From assembly GCF_021869535.1 (NCBI RefSeq), contig NW_026262679.1, positions 79,109,143 to 79,173,142 of the forward strand: a stretch of DNA of 64,000 bases, written 5' to 3'. Both the position numbers and the translations under genes were made by a program. The notes beneath the pieces are model-generated. The model was not told the DNA's origin. It worked only from the letters and a program-made list of their open reading frames with translations, and did not search any database. The stretch is from Mytilus californianus. Taxonomy: Eukaryota > Mollusca > Bivalvia > Mytilida > Mytilidae. This document shows positions 33,070 to 45,180 of the stretch, one piece after another; position 1 is the first letter of the stretch, and every line of letters starts with the position of its first letter.

Positions 33070-33430
33070 ACTTATCCCGTCCTGCAGTAAAACCCTTGCT
33101 TAAGTGAGGCGTCCGTTTGACCGTGCGGGATGTCTAAATACGCAGCCACGTCCGGTCGGAATAGGGACATTAAATCCAACGCCCCGGTTAGGGTGAGTGC
33201 AAAGCTTTCTGCACGCTTAAGAATTTTCGTAACAACTCTCTTAGAGGTCCGAAGGTGGTCTGTTGAAGGGTGACATTTCTGGCTCTTTCCAACATGCACT
33301 CATTTTTAATTGGCAGTCAACATTGTCCGCCTTTCATCCTGGTCGAACTTTGCTGAACCTATCTAATGTATTAATTATTCATTTGTTCAAGTCCTGTATA
33401 TGCATGGCATATGTGACTAGCCACGAGATT
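33070..33430. repeat. GC-richer island of unknown origin
   Basis: Base composition changes sharply from the AT-rich surroundings (phrases such as gaggcgtccgtttgaccgtg and acgcagccacgtccggtcgg). A minus-strand frame of 75 aa (33072-33299) and a plus-strand frame (33263-33466) cross it, without a domain I can name. It may be a fragment of a transposon or a transferred segment. Confidence 0.4.
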
Positions 33431-33713
33431 TCCAGGCTTGTGGGGGTACCTTGTCTATTTGTATAGTACATAGTGAAACATATCACTCTGTCTTATTATG
33501 ATGACCTATTTGTTGCAATAACAATGAAAGAGTCTTTTTGAATATCGGCATTATTCCATGACGATTTTTTTTATTATCGAAGGCACTAATTTATAAAATG
33601 CAAAATTATTGTATTATAATGGCGCTTAGTAATCTCCAAACAGCGTTTTTGATTACAAATTTTAAATGAATTAAATTTACTACAATACAAACAGTATAAA
33701 AGGAGAAGGTCCG

Positions 33714-36648
33714 GTAAGGGCTAATTTTGATGAAAGATTTTTGACATTTTTTTAAACACTTAAGTGTCTACTTCAGTTGATTCAATTAAGTTATGTGAAA
33801 GATTTGAACTGATTTGGTCATTGAAGACGCTCAAATCCAAGCTTACATAAGAGAAATCTATTAAATATGCAATAAAACGTCACTTTTCAGATGGTTTTTG
33901 TCCAAAATGTAAGTGGACAAATTCGTGTTCAGTCTCAACATTTGAATATGTAATGTATTATCATTAAATAAAACATATACTTAAATATTAAGACTGAACA
34001 CAAGTGCGGCCACTTCCATTTTCTAAAACTTTGCACAAATGCTAAATTTGTGAAGATTTTAGTAACTTTGCATGAATTAAAAATGCTAGTACCTGATGCA
34101 TGTGCATTTTGTATTGTCAAAAAACAGTCTATAATTATGTAACAAAAGTATTCTACTTCTAATAAATAGCTAAAAGTTTACATTTTTAACAAATTTATAA
34201 AATTCTATATTTTGGGGCCAAAAAAGGCTCTTCCATAGAAAGCTTTTAGAAATATTTTTTAATTTGTCTTTAACATTTGATTTATGATGCATGTCTCTAC
34301 ACCACATATCATGCAAAGCGTAACAGTTTATTAGTAGTTGTTCTCATATATATAGTTGATACGGTGCATTTATTCTGATATATTTTACACTCCATTTATG
34401 AAAATCTATAAAAATAACAAAAATTTTGAATAGTTTTTTAACAATCTTAGCCCCCGGTGCATTCTAAAGAAGAAGGTTCGGTGAGGGCTGATTTTGGCCT
34501 AAAATTTAAAGTACATAAAAGATTTTAAAAGTTTTTTTAAACACTTAAGTATCAACTTCAGTCGATTCAATTAGTTTATGTAAAAGATTTGAACTTATTT
34601 GGTCATTATTCAAGCTTAGATATAAAAAAAATCTATCAACTATGCTATAAAACGTCATTTTTCAGATGGTTTTTGTTTAAAATGTTAGTGGTCGCATTCG
34701 TGTTCAGTCTCAACATTTAAATATGCAACATTGGCTAGAGGTATTAGGGGGGGGTGAGATCTCTTAAAACATGTTTATCTGGCCTTTGTTAGTCTTGTAT
34801 GTTTTTTTAATTTTAGTTCATTTATATGTTTTGGAGTTTAGTATGACGTCCATTTTCACTGAACTAGTACACAATTTTATTTAGGGGCCAGCTGAGGACC
34901 ACCTCCGGGTGCGGGATTTTCTCGCTGCGTTGAAGACCCATTGATGGCCTTCGGCTGTTGTCTGCTCTTTGGTCGGGTTGTTGTCTCTTTGACATATTCC
35001 CAATTTCCATTCTCAATTTTATAATGTATTATCATCAAATACAACATATACTTAAATATTAAGACTGAACACAAGTGCGGCCACTTAAATTTTCTAAAAC
35101 TTTGCTTAAATGCTAAATTTGTGAAGATTTTAGTAACTTTGCATGAATTAAAGATGCTAGTACCTGATGCATGTGCATTTTGTATTGTCAAAAAACAGTC
35201 TATAATTATGTAACAAAAGTATTCTACTTCTAATAAATAGCTAAAAGTTTACATTTTTAACAAATTTATAAAATTCTATATTTTGGGGCCAAAAAAGGCT
35301 CTTCCATAGAAAGCTTTTAGAAATATTTTTTAATTTGTCTTTTAACATTTGATTTATGATGCATGTCTCTACACCACATATCATGCAAAGCGTAACAGTT
35401 TATTAGTAGTTGTTCTCATATATATAGTTGATACGGTGCATTTGTTCTGATATATTTTACACTCCATTTATGAAAATCTATAAAATTAACGAAAATTTTG
35501 ATTAGTTTTTTAACAATCTTAGCCCCCGGTGCATTCTAAAGAAGAAGGTTCGGTTAGGGCTGATTTTGGTCTAAAATTTAAAGTACATAAAAGATTTTAA
35601 AAGTTTTTTTAAACACTTAAGTATCAACTTCAGTCGATTCAATTAGTTTAAGTTCAAGATTTGAACTTATTTGGTCATTATAGACGCTCAAATTCAAGCT
35701 TAAATATAAAAAAAAAATCTATCAAATATGCCATAAAACGTTACTTTTCAGATGGTTTTTGTCCAAAATGTAAGTGGCCAAATTCGTGTTCAGTCTCAAC
35801 ATTTGAATATGTAACGTATTATCATCAAATACAACATATACTTAAATATTAAGACTAAACACAAGTGCGGCCACTTCCATTTTCTTAAACTTTGCACAAA
35901 TGCTAAATTTGTGAAGATTTTAGTACTTTTGCATGAATTTAAGATGCTAGTACATGATGCATGTGCATATTGTATTGTCAAAAAGCAGTCTATAATTATG
36001 TAACAAAAGTATTCTACTTCTAACAAATAGCTAAAAGTTAACAATTTTAACAAATTTATAAAATTCTATATTTTGGGGCCAAAAAGGGGCTCTTCCATAG
36101 AAAGCTTTTAGAATTATTTTTTTAATTTGTCTTTTATCTTAGATTTATGATGCATGTCTCTACACCACATATCATACAAAGCGTAACAGTTTATAAGTAG
36201 TTGTTCTCATATATATAGTTGATACGGTGCATTTATTCCGATATATTTTACACTCCATTTATGAAAATCTATAAAAATAACAAAAATTTTGATTAGTTTT
36301 TTAACAATCTTAGCCCCCGGTGCATTCTAAAGAAGAAGGTTCGGTTAGGACTGATTTTGGCCTAAAATTTAAAGTACATAAAAGATTTTAAAAGTTTTTT
36401 TAAACACTTAAGTATCAACTTCAGTCGATTCAATTAGTTTATGTAAAAGATTTGAACTTATTTGGTCATTATTCAAGCTTAAATATAAAAAAAATATATC
36501 AACTATGCCATAAAACGTCACTTTTCAGATGGTTTTTGTCTAAAATGTTAGTGGTCGCATTCGTGTTCAGTCTCAACTTTTATATATGCTATGTATTATC
36601 ATCAAATACAACATATACTTAAATATTAAGACTGAACATAAGTGCGGC
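33714..36648. repeat. ~775-bp tandem array, ~3.8 units, with inverted-repeat junctions
   Basis: The marker agaaggt(t/c)cggt occurs at 33714, 34471, 35543 and 36334. Spacing is 757, 1072 (about 780 without the inserted PLE-1 tail) and 791. At each unit junction a ~40-bp inverted repeat (agtggccaaattcgtgttca... and its complement ...tgaacacaagtgcggccact) flanks a ~22-bp spacer containing aatgtattatcat (for example 33911-34015). Each unit can therefore be seen as an element with terminal inverted repeats placed head to tail. Both array ends are partial units. The repeated minus-strand frames (33935, 34877, 35796) only translate the same repeat three times. Confidence 0.85.
34731..35020 (+). mobile_element. 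Solo PLE-1 3' tail inserted in the tandem array
   Basis: The sequence from ttggctagaggtat to ctcaatttt is the last ~290 bp of PLE-1 with a short internal deletion after acatgttta. Sister units of the array (33935-33960 and 36585-36605) lack it. It is a severely 5'-truncated PLE insertion. The junctions share only about three or four bases. Confidence 0.85.
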
Positions 36649-38029
36649 AATACAATACTGGTAACCCTGAAAAGCCGTAAGATTACTAGTATATGCCTTA
36701 TTGTATGGAATGTGTATGAGTTTATTATTATTATTGGCTGTTTCTATGTCATACACAGGTTATATTGAATACATGGTGAGGTTGTAATGATTATAAGAAT
36801 GTTTGCGTTAATGTACAATGCACCAAAGCATACGAAAGAATAAAGTTATGTTTAAAAAAATCATTCTTTTGAAACAGAGATTTTTTTAAAAATGGTAAAA
36901 TATACAGAAAGTCTCATCTTCTTTTAGAAGTTTATGATTAGTCCTCTCGCTTTAGCTGAAAGCTTTAAATTATGTAAATTTCATATGCAATGGTAAAAAG
37001 CATCCAAAACATAAATTCAGTATAGAAATAAACGTGCATGTCCCCATACGAAATTTGACATAGCGTTTGTATATAGTTAACGGCGTTTTTCTCCCAATGA
37101 CGTTCTACCTCCATAGAAATGTCATGGCGGATCACATATATGTCACTGGACGTTAAAGGCATACGATACAGTAGAGATCCCTGTTGATTTTGTCTTGAAA
37201 TTTTGATAAAAAGGTCAATTTGAATGTGTACTTTTGAAATATGCAAAGAAAAATATACCTTCATGACTTACGTTTTGAGATATTTTGGTTCGAAATTTGC
37301 ATATTTGAAGGAAAATCCTGAAATTTCATAATTAAGGACTTTTAAGGAAAGTAGCAATACTTTTGAACGAACAGTCATAATTTAACCGGGTTTTTTGTAA
37401 AATGTTCCTTTGATCCATGGCAACAACATACTGTTACAAGTTTAAGGTTTACCCCCATAATTATTTTCTGAACTTATATTACTATTAGTGAAATAAAGAA
37501 GTTGACAATATTTTTGAGTCTACACAGAAGTGCAGAAAAAAATCTATCGTTTATTTTTTCTTCAAATTTTGGTGGAGCGTTCTTGAAACAGTACTTGATT
37601 GATTGCAAAAGAAAAAACTAGGGGTCCATGTGCTAGTTTTTTTCAATAAAAGCCATATACCTTGATTTTTAATGGCAAGCGTCCCGTTTGCCGATATGGC
37701 GCTAAATTACATTGGAATAAGTTTTAATCGCAATAACGTCGTGAAACCATTCCCGCCGTACACGACTACGCAGTCAAATTCATTGATATAGCCAGGGGTT
37801 TTTCCAAAGCAACGATATTAATCATCAAAATTTATAAAGCTGGTAACTCGTAAAATGGCATAAGATATTTGCCTTTATAAAATGTTACGAAACTTGGACA
37901 GAATCTTCTTCATAATCAAGAAATAGCATCTTAAAAAGTATTCTAGTATTACTAAATTACTTTGAGAAATGTTCGGAAACAAAAAAGATTAGTCTGATAA
38001 AAGAATTAATTTGCATCTCTGTCCGACAT
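36649..38029. other. Non-coding stretch
   Basis: No supported gene. It contains the second copy (37095-37160) of the small repeat also at 29270-29335. The minus-strand frame at 36965-37264 overlaps that repeat and has no domain. Confidence 0.5.
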
Positions 38030-38350
38030 TAGTCCTATAATGCATGTAAACAACACAGTTTGGACATAGCTTTAATTATCCAAAAGGCCCCGACATGACA
38101 AAATGTGAAACAATTATAAAGTAAGTGGGATAATATAAAAATAAGGACATTTGCTATGATTGCAAATGAGACAACTATCCACCATAGTTCAAATGACGAA
38201 GATAAAAGCAATAAAAAGTCATCGTACGGCTTTCAACAATAAAAAAAAAAACCACACCGTATATAGTCAGCTATAAAAGGCCCCGACATGAAATGTGAAA
38301 ATGTGAAATAATTCAAACGAGAAAACTAACAGCTTACTCTATAGGCATTA
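38030..38350 (-). repeat. Dispersed repeat, GTACGG type
   Basis: It holds gcaaatgagacaactatcca, cgtacggctttcaacaat and two copies of ggccccgacatg (38086 and 38278). Same order as 10002-10170. Confidence 0.75.
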
Positions 38351-38619
38351 TATGTATGCGCAACCATACCCACATTAACTCGTGTTAGCTTAGAAACTAA
38401 TTTGAACATGTTAAAAAAGTGAATATTTAGAGTTGTTTCGTGCAAATTCATGTCATATTTGTCTCAATAGTCCATTACGGTGTAGTATAACATTTCATAG
38501 GAAGTACATCAGTCGATATATAGGGCATGAAATTGCATGATTATATCAATAGATAAGTTACATAAGCTTGTTCTCGTGGTATTCTTTATTACGGTTCATA
38601 TGATTATTGACTCACTTGC

Positions 38620-38900
38620 CTGTATTATACCTCCACTCTAAGAGTGGGGCAATATTGCAACCACCTTGTTAGTCCGTCTGTCCGGTGGTCCAATAAATAT
38701 TTCGTTACTACCTTACAGAATGACTTCATATTTGGTCACCGGCTTGACACCAATGAGTTGTAACGTGTGAACACTTTTCGGGTATGTCAGATACCTAATT
38801 CCCGTGTGCCGATACTTCGAATTTTGTTTTCTCTCAATATGTACAAGAGGGGATGTGTTTAGCACGTCAACGGGTGTGTACTTGTTTTGGTCTATCAAAT
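38620..38900. repeat. Probable dispersed repeat fragment
   Basis: The block agagtggggcaatattgcaa to ggggatgtgtttagcacgtc looks like a repeat I associate with mussel sequence (phrase gtccgtctgtccggtggtcc). It has no second copy in this window, so the call is weak. Confidence 0.3.
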
Positions 38901-39352
38901 TGGGTTTATTATAACTTTATCTTTTTAACTGACAGTTCGTCTTCATACACATATATACATGTATTCCACGGGGTTAAATTCTAAAAACACCGTTGCAACT
39001 TTTTAATGTACCTATTCAAAGTCAGGAACAGTATTAGGCAATGTTCTCATTTATCATGTTATTTTGTTACTTTGTTTATAATCTCTGTTAAATTTATCCG
39101 TACAATGACATTTCTCCATACAATTTAGAGCTTGCCAAGTGGTGTACATACTATATATTGATCAAAACAGTACGTTGATATCTAATTTACTTATTGGGAT
39201 TTTTGTGTAGTTGGATTTCTGTCTCATTGGCGTATTATTATCTACATATCGTTTTATGCATTTACTATATGAAATAAAAAAACACATACAAAATTATAAA
39301 ATTTTAATGTGGATCTGTTTTTTTACATTTCTAAATGATACTATTTACATGA

Positions 39353-40690
39353 CAGGGCCGTAACTAGGTCTCCAAAACAGACGAGGCAGGGGTCTGGGCC
39401 GCCCCCCCCCGGCCGAAAATTGTATTATTATGGTTCGAAATATGTCTTATAACCTGCATTTTTGTATCATACTTATCGTTTTTGTTTCATATTTACTGTA
39501 TGAAGAAATGCATTAGGCAGCCAGAGCCGGCTGATAGATACTTGCCTCGAATTTTGTTCCATCAAAACATGTATCCATTTACAGTAGGGTACATTTTAAT
39601 AAAGACCAAAGAATGGAATTAAGCTAGTCATTGTCTGTGAACGCTAGTTCGACCTTTCTTGTTCCATAGATCCCATCGTTTGAGAACAGCTTCTGCGTTT
39701 ACTTGTCCGAAATTGGCCTTACGATGGACGTGAAGCATGGCTAAAACACATAATCTGTCCTCGGTCATTGTTGATCTACACCATGTCTTTAAACGCCGAA
39801 GGGCAGAAAAAGATCTCTCACATGAGCAAGAACCGAACGGCAATGTCAATAGTAGCTTCAAAATGGTATGTATATTTGGATACAGGTCCCGATCGGCATG
39901 TGTAAGTGAGTCTGTAAGAGTCTTAACAGATTCTAAATTCGATCTGGTACATTTAGCCACCCATCTGTCGATTTCTTGTGTCCCAGATCATTTGGATATG
40001 GCAAATCATTCATGTATTCTGTTTTCATATCTTGAATAATTTCCGGATTTATCTTGTTTACTAAAGCTGATACGAGGTGATTGCCATAGAAACTGGCCTT
40101 CATTACTTCTGGAAATCGCGAATTTAAATGTAGAATTATGTGGTCAATGAAAGGAAGAAAGTAGTTAACGCGGTAATGATCTTCAATACTTTCGACTGGT
40201 GCGTTTGCTCTGTGGCGTTGTCTTTGTGCGCTTCTGGGCTTTGTTGGAACAACGTGATTTTCATTGCCGATGGACACGCTTCTCTCATACAGATCATGAA
40301 ACTTGGCATCCGAATCCTATCTTATTCCCTGAAATAGCAACAAAAGATCTCTAGCCTCGTGATGAGCTTTCACCAAGTCACAAGTCTCTGACTGGAAGAT
40401 TGACAATGGTCTGATGAACCCCAGTGTGTACTGCAGTAAAATTACAACAACGATAAAATCAAATTTGAGTAATACAGCATGATATGACGAAGCATCGGCT
40501 GCAGCCTGACCTTTGGATTTTGACTGCATCGTTTCTAGAACATTCAAAAGAGACTTATAATGAGCCAAAAGCCTAGCCAGAGCATCAACTCTAGACGTCC
40601 ACCTAGTTTCAAATACTTTTGGCATCACTGTTTGTCTCATTGCAGCTTCAGAAAATGCGTCTTCGTTGTCGTAAAGTAGGTAGATGTTAT
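39353..40690 (-). mobile_element. hAT element remnant, ZMYM1-like
   Basis: The left end cagggccgtaacta (39353-39366) is the type of terminal sequence seen on hAT elements. It reads inward to a C-rich tract and then the C-terminal end of a minus-strand hAT transposase. The other half of the element is missing: homology stops at about 40690, where a 371-bp tandem duplication starts. The same 14-bp terminus occurs at 42240-42253 in the same orientation. Confidence 0.7.
39628..40690 (-). pseudogene. hAT transposase, C-terminal half (ZMYM-type), disrupted
   Basis: Read on the minus strand, the frame starting near 40690 carries FETRWTSRVDALARLL, meets an in-frame TAG at 40319-40317 and continues as DSDAKFHDLYERSV. 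It shifts frame at about 39980 and finishes with the hAT dimerisation region (LPFGSCSCERSFSALRRLK) before a stop at 39628. This matches the C-terminal part of the DUF4371/hAT-C proteins annotated as zinc finger MYM-type protein 1-like in invertebrates. The N-terminal half, including the zinc finger and first catalytic residues, is absent. It encodes no working transposase. Confidence 0.85.
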
Positions 40691-41335
40691 GGACATTGAA
40701 AGACCAGGAGGGTCTCACGGTCATTTAAGCGGTCTCCGGTAGGTTTTCACTATATATTTTGAATATCAAACTGGCACTTTGAGCCCTCCGTAAACATAGA
40801 AGACAAGAAGTTTATCCAAATTCCTTTTGGTGCCATTTGTATCCTTATATTTACTAACTATCTGCATAATTTTACAAAAATTGAGAGATCAGGGGGGTCT
40901 AGCCATCGCCCTGTGCCATTTTACCTGAATTTTGACGATTTTTAGCTGAAAAGTGACAATTTAAGCCCTCCGTAGATATCGAAGATGGCCTTATTCTGGG
41001 AAATCATTTTGATACTATCTGTATAATTATATACATAGTCTAAACGATCATTCAATTTTATGGACATTGAAAGACCAGGAGGGTCTCACGGTCATTTAGC
41101 GGTCTCCGGTATATTTTCACTATATATTTTGAATTTTGATCCCTCCGTAAATATATAAGACAAGAAGTTTACCCAAATTCCTTTTGGTGTCATTTGTATC
41201 TTTATATTTACTAACTATCTGCATAATTTTATGAAAAATGAGAATCAGGGGGTCTAACAATCGCACTATGCCCTTTTACCTGAATTTTCGACGATTTTTA
41301 GCTGAAAAGTTACAATTTTAAATCGTTTGTTTTTG
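40688..41335. repeat. 371-bp tandem duplication
   Basis: The phrase tatggacattgaaagaccag starts copy 1 at 40688 and copy 2 at 41059. Both continue through gtctcacggtcattt, tttggtg-catttgtat-ctttatatt and acctgaattttcgacg-like text. Copy 2 is shorter internally and ends near 41320. The left border coincides with the break in the hAT transposase. Confidence 0.85.
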
Positions 41336-41877
41336 TTTCTAGAAATATCATGTATAAAAGCACTACTTTAATTGCAATTGATTGGTAAAAATCTATATTT
41401 AATAAAGACAAATGTGCGATTTACATAAGGGTTTATATTTGAGGACAACGGGAATTTGCGACAGCTTGAAGGGGTCATAAAACGATTTCCTACATATCTT
41501 TTTACTCCTTTTATCTATGACTATCATGTTTTAAATGTTATCGAATATTTAGATTTCTATTATTTTCAACTTAGAAATTTGATTATCGAATCGACTGCTA
41601 GAAAGCAGCCTGTTGGATATTGAATATCGAATAACGAATAACGAACCGGCTGCTAACTTCACATACATACTATTTACTTCATTATTAATGAATAAATATA
41701 ACAATTCTCGTGGTATGGCCGCTTTCCTTAGCAAGAACTTTTTTTTCAAATTCGCGCAACCGGATTTATGACGTCAGCAGATTTTCCGCAAATGTGAAGC
41801 GACGTCGCGAAACGTGACGTTCTTATTAGAAACATCGCGAAATTACAACGTTCTGATTAACAACCATTTGATATTCT

Positions 41878-41916
<39 letters not shown>

Positions 41917-42239
41917 GAGGATTTTGAAAATAAATAACTCAGCCTTGACAGTAACAAAAATGAATGGTTTGTTCTGTGGTAGTTTGAAAATAAATATTAA
42001 CTTGACTTACAATGTATTGAAAATAACTTGGCAGGTCTTTTAAGCCATTTTATAAATGCTATTCTGAAGTATGAGATGGCACCCGATTCTTCCAAAATTC
42101 GTCTTATTTCATATTTTTTTCGGGAAAAACTTCCCAAATCTTTTAATAATATAAATATTAATGTATTTGAAATGTTTGAAAATGGGTTTCATTTAGCTTG
42201 AGGTATATTGTCTCGTGAACATTTACCTCACTTTTATTA
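41336..42239. other. Non-coding stretch with a 36-base G run
   Basis: No gene. A perfect run of 36 G lies at 41878-41913. It is followed by caggaggattttgaaaataa, which is partly mirrored as an inverted phrase near 43290-43310 (aaaacaaatcctcctg), a possible but weak pair of element ends. Confidence 0.6.
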
Positions 42240-42262
42240 CAGGGCCGTAACTACATTGAGGC
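42240..42262 (+). mobile_element. hAT-type terminus, interrupted
   Basis: cagggccgtaactacattga followed by ggc repeats the 14-bp terminus at 39353. The related end cattggcgtagcttacgttg at 52934 shares the phrase ttgaggcaa a little further in. The palindromic 31-bp element sits within it, and the interrupted phrase attgaggc resumes at 42295. The rest of this hAT-derived element is not recognised. Confidence 0.55.
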
Positions 42263-42293
42263 AAGGATTTGTATAGTTACTATACAAATCCTT
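42263..42293. mobile_element. 31-bp perfect palindrome insertion
   Basis: aaggatttgtatagt, one central t, and actatacaaatcctt. The flanks attgaggc (42255-42262 and 42295-42302) are direct repeats, and adding the next base outward gives a 9-bp duplication with one mismatch. The arms are identical to the arms of the 38-bp palindrome at 17041-17078, so two unrelated sites carry the same element type. Confidence 0.85.
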
Positions 42294-42302
42294 GATTGAG
42301 GC

Positions 42303-43504
42303 AAATGTCTCATGTTGGAAATTTCAAAACAAAAGCTTATCTTCATATCAAATTGTTTTCACGGCAAGTGTCTTGCAAGAAGCAAGTTCTGTTCACTCTC
42401 CCTGTTTATTGAGATCCATGTTTCTCATTTATTTTTCATTGTTGATTGCCTATTATGTTTGTCGTTTTGTGTTTTATCTGTTCCCAGGTTTGTCTTTTGT
42501 TCATTGATTGCCCTTCTTTATGACTATTCTCTTAGTGTTGCATTCTATTTATAATTTAGTAATTATGTTTTAAACTTGAATTTTATTATATTTAAGGGCC
42601 TTTTGTCTATTACAAACTACTTTAAATTGTATCCCAGTTAAGAACTACATCAAGTTGTAATTGAAATGTGTTATAAAAACTGACTTGACATAGTTATATT
42701 AATGATAATCAGCCCCCTCTTAATTTAATTTGAAAAAAAAAACATAATTGACAGGTATAAAAGGTTTTTCTGCAAACTGAAACATTTTTTGCTTTGTCCT
42801 ACATATTGGTCTTTTGATGTTGTCCCTAAAAACTAAAAGTCTTACTTACATTGAATCTATATATTTTGCTTTGAGACAAGAATATTGTTAAAAAATTAAA
42901 ACAGAGCTTGCGTTTCAAATTAAAAAAACGGTCTGGGAAACGCGCATAATGCACCATTTTTTCTATAGCTTCTTAGGGCCTTCAGCGAAACCCCAGACTC
43001 TTCGCCGATTTTTTGACAACTTTTAAAAGAGTCTAGTTACAGCCCAGCTTTAATACCTTGCAATTCAGAAGATTAACTTCCAGAGGAATTTCTGATTGAC
43101 TTAATTTACTATGTTATTTATTAAAGAATAAAAAAAATAATTTAAAAATTGTATGTTTTCAAATATTATAAATATCATTGTGAAAATAGATAATCAGTCC
43201 CTTGTTTCAATGAAAATGAAAAATCATGCTTCAACAGTGCAGAAAATAAATAATCTGTCCTTTTGGTCTACAAAAATAAATAACCCATCCAAAACAAATC
43301 CTCCTGGGTTATTGCATTGTTCGTACCCCAAAATCAAAACAACCTTTCACGTCATTGGTTTAATTTCAATTGTTTTGGACGTTGTCAGCCAATCACAGCG
43401 TTTTGGTGTAAGCTTTATAAAATGTTACCCAAAATGCACTAGATTCTGAAACGCCAATACTCCAGCTAGTTTGAAATTGACTGTTATAAACGTACGATGA
43501 CCGT
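42303..43504. other. Non-coding stretch
   Basis: No gene supported. The frames at 42292-42554 and 43153-43449 are repeat-like (the second repeats aaaataaataa phrases). A weak tail-like block at 42357-42540 resembles the general layout of PLE-2 type tails, but I cannot align it. Confidence 0.4.
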
Positions 43505-43582
43505 ATCTACCATGGCGTTATCAGTTTATTTTCCACTTATGAGTTTGAATTTCCCCTTTTGGTATCTTTCGCCTCCCTTCTG
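43505..43582 (+). mobile_element. PLE-2 3' tail fragment, 78 bp
   Basis: taccatggcgttatcagttt through ggtatctttcgcctcccttc matches the distal end of the PLE-2 tail at 45495-45571. Confidence 0.75.
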
Positions 43583-45180
43583 TAAAAAAAATGTTCTTAT
43601 TAGATAAGTCAAAGAATCTCATCACTGCAAAACATAGCTTTAATTTTGACCTTTTCAGTAGATAGGTAGTGTGACATTATACTTAGTAAATGTATTTTTA
43701 AGTCCAGGTGTAAACACACAAATATGGGTGTGTAAACATTCGTTATCGCATGAACTCCAAAGTTTAAACAACTATTGACCGTCAGGTTATCTCAATCTCA
43801 GTCAATTCAAAGTCATGCAGCCCAGTTAATAATGGACCATATAATTGTTGATAATGATACAAGCTGAAAATATCTGGCAAATTTCAGATGTTAATAATGA
43901 TAGCCATTTTATGTAGGAATGGAATTTAAGTTCGAAAATACATCACCATGATACAATCCTCATTACGGTTAGGATGACTCTATAGGTATAAAATCCCAAT
44001 TGAGATTTGTCACTTTAAATAACGAAAAACAATGCAACATGTAATTTGAATACTTTTTGAGTTACTTGACATTAACGCCTCTTATTTAGCACAATGAGTA
44101 TTGTTTTTCAATTTTTGTCAAACAACGTAAACTAATCAACTGGAAATTAAGTATGCATATAGCATTACAAATACTGCAACTTTTTGACACATGCAAAAAA
44201 TTTTTAATGCCTATTGTACTTCATTAATGACTAAATAGTATGATTTGCTATTCATTGACATAGAAAAAGAATCTCATTCATTTGTCATAAGTACATTGTC
44301 ATTGTCTTTGACTTTGTAAACGTAAAAATCTCCAAAATGCAGGAATATAAAATATCATTGAATATTGTCGTATAAATGATGCGTTTCACTAAAACTTAAG
44401 ATGTAGAAACTACGAATTTATCGAAGGGAGTCGGAGAGGCTTGGAAGAGGAAAATTACGTTTATTTGCAAATCATAAATAGAGAATGTTTTCATCCTTTT
44501 TGTCTTTATCGAAAACGCAAGAATTATTTGTTCTTTGAAGTTAGACAACCAACTATATATCTATCTTACTATATACCCTAGCAATTTAATTTTACTGACT
44601 GATTATAGATTCAATAAACTGTGGATTAAGAATTTTTGTATGTGATGAAATAGACATCCAATTTTCTTCTTATATCAACATCTTTTTTTTAATTTTTCAC
44701 GTGTTTAAGAGGCAATCGCAGTTATACTCTATTTGGAATGAAAGAAAAAACCAAGGTAATTCCATGAGTTCAAAACGAAGCGAGTCCGTGTGCTCTAGAG
44801 AGTAAAATTTTCCCGTTATGTATACGCAAAGACGCCTATTCTTGTGTCTTAAGATCGAATGGCGCGAACACATCTCTCTTGTTAGTTGGGATATAGTATC
44901 CTTCGATAATTCGTGATAGCCACCGTAGTGTAAATTTCAGTCGTTTTAAACAACTGGAATTTCGTCCAGATTAATGTCTTATTTCACAATAACTTTTGTT
45001 TCATTTCATCGACAATTATTTCTTGCATATACAAGACGAGAATTAATCAAACAAACAATAAATAAGTTATATTAATGGGGACGAAAAAAGGACAGCATCT
45101 TTACACAATACAAGGCATGTTTGTATTAGCGTCAAATTTGCCTACAGCAGGTCACATACAGACCCCTAATAGAGTTTTAA
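43583..45180. other. Non-coding stretch
   Basis: No gene, repeat or RNA that I can support. Confidence 0.5.

Noticed and set aside
33935..36053. Three similar minus-strand ORFs (MTIQ-AHAS-TSI...)
   Set aside because: They are the same segment of the ~775-bp tandem repeat translated in each copy, and one runs into the inserted PLE tail. Similarity reflects DNA duplication, not coding selection.
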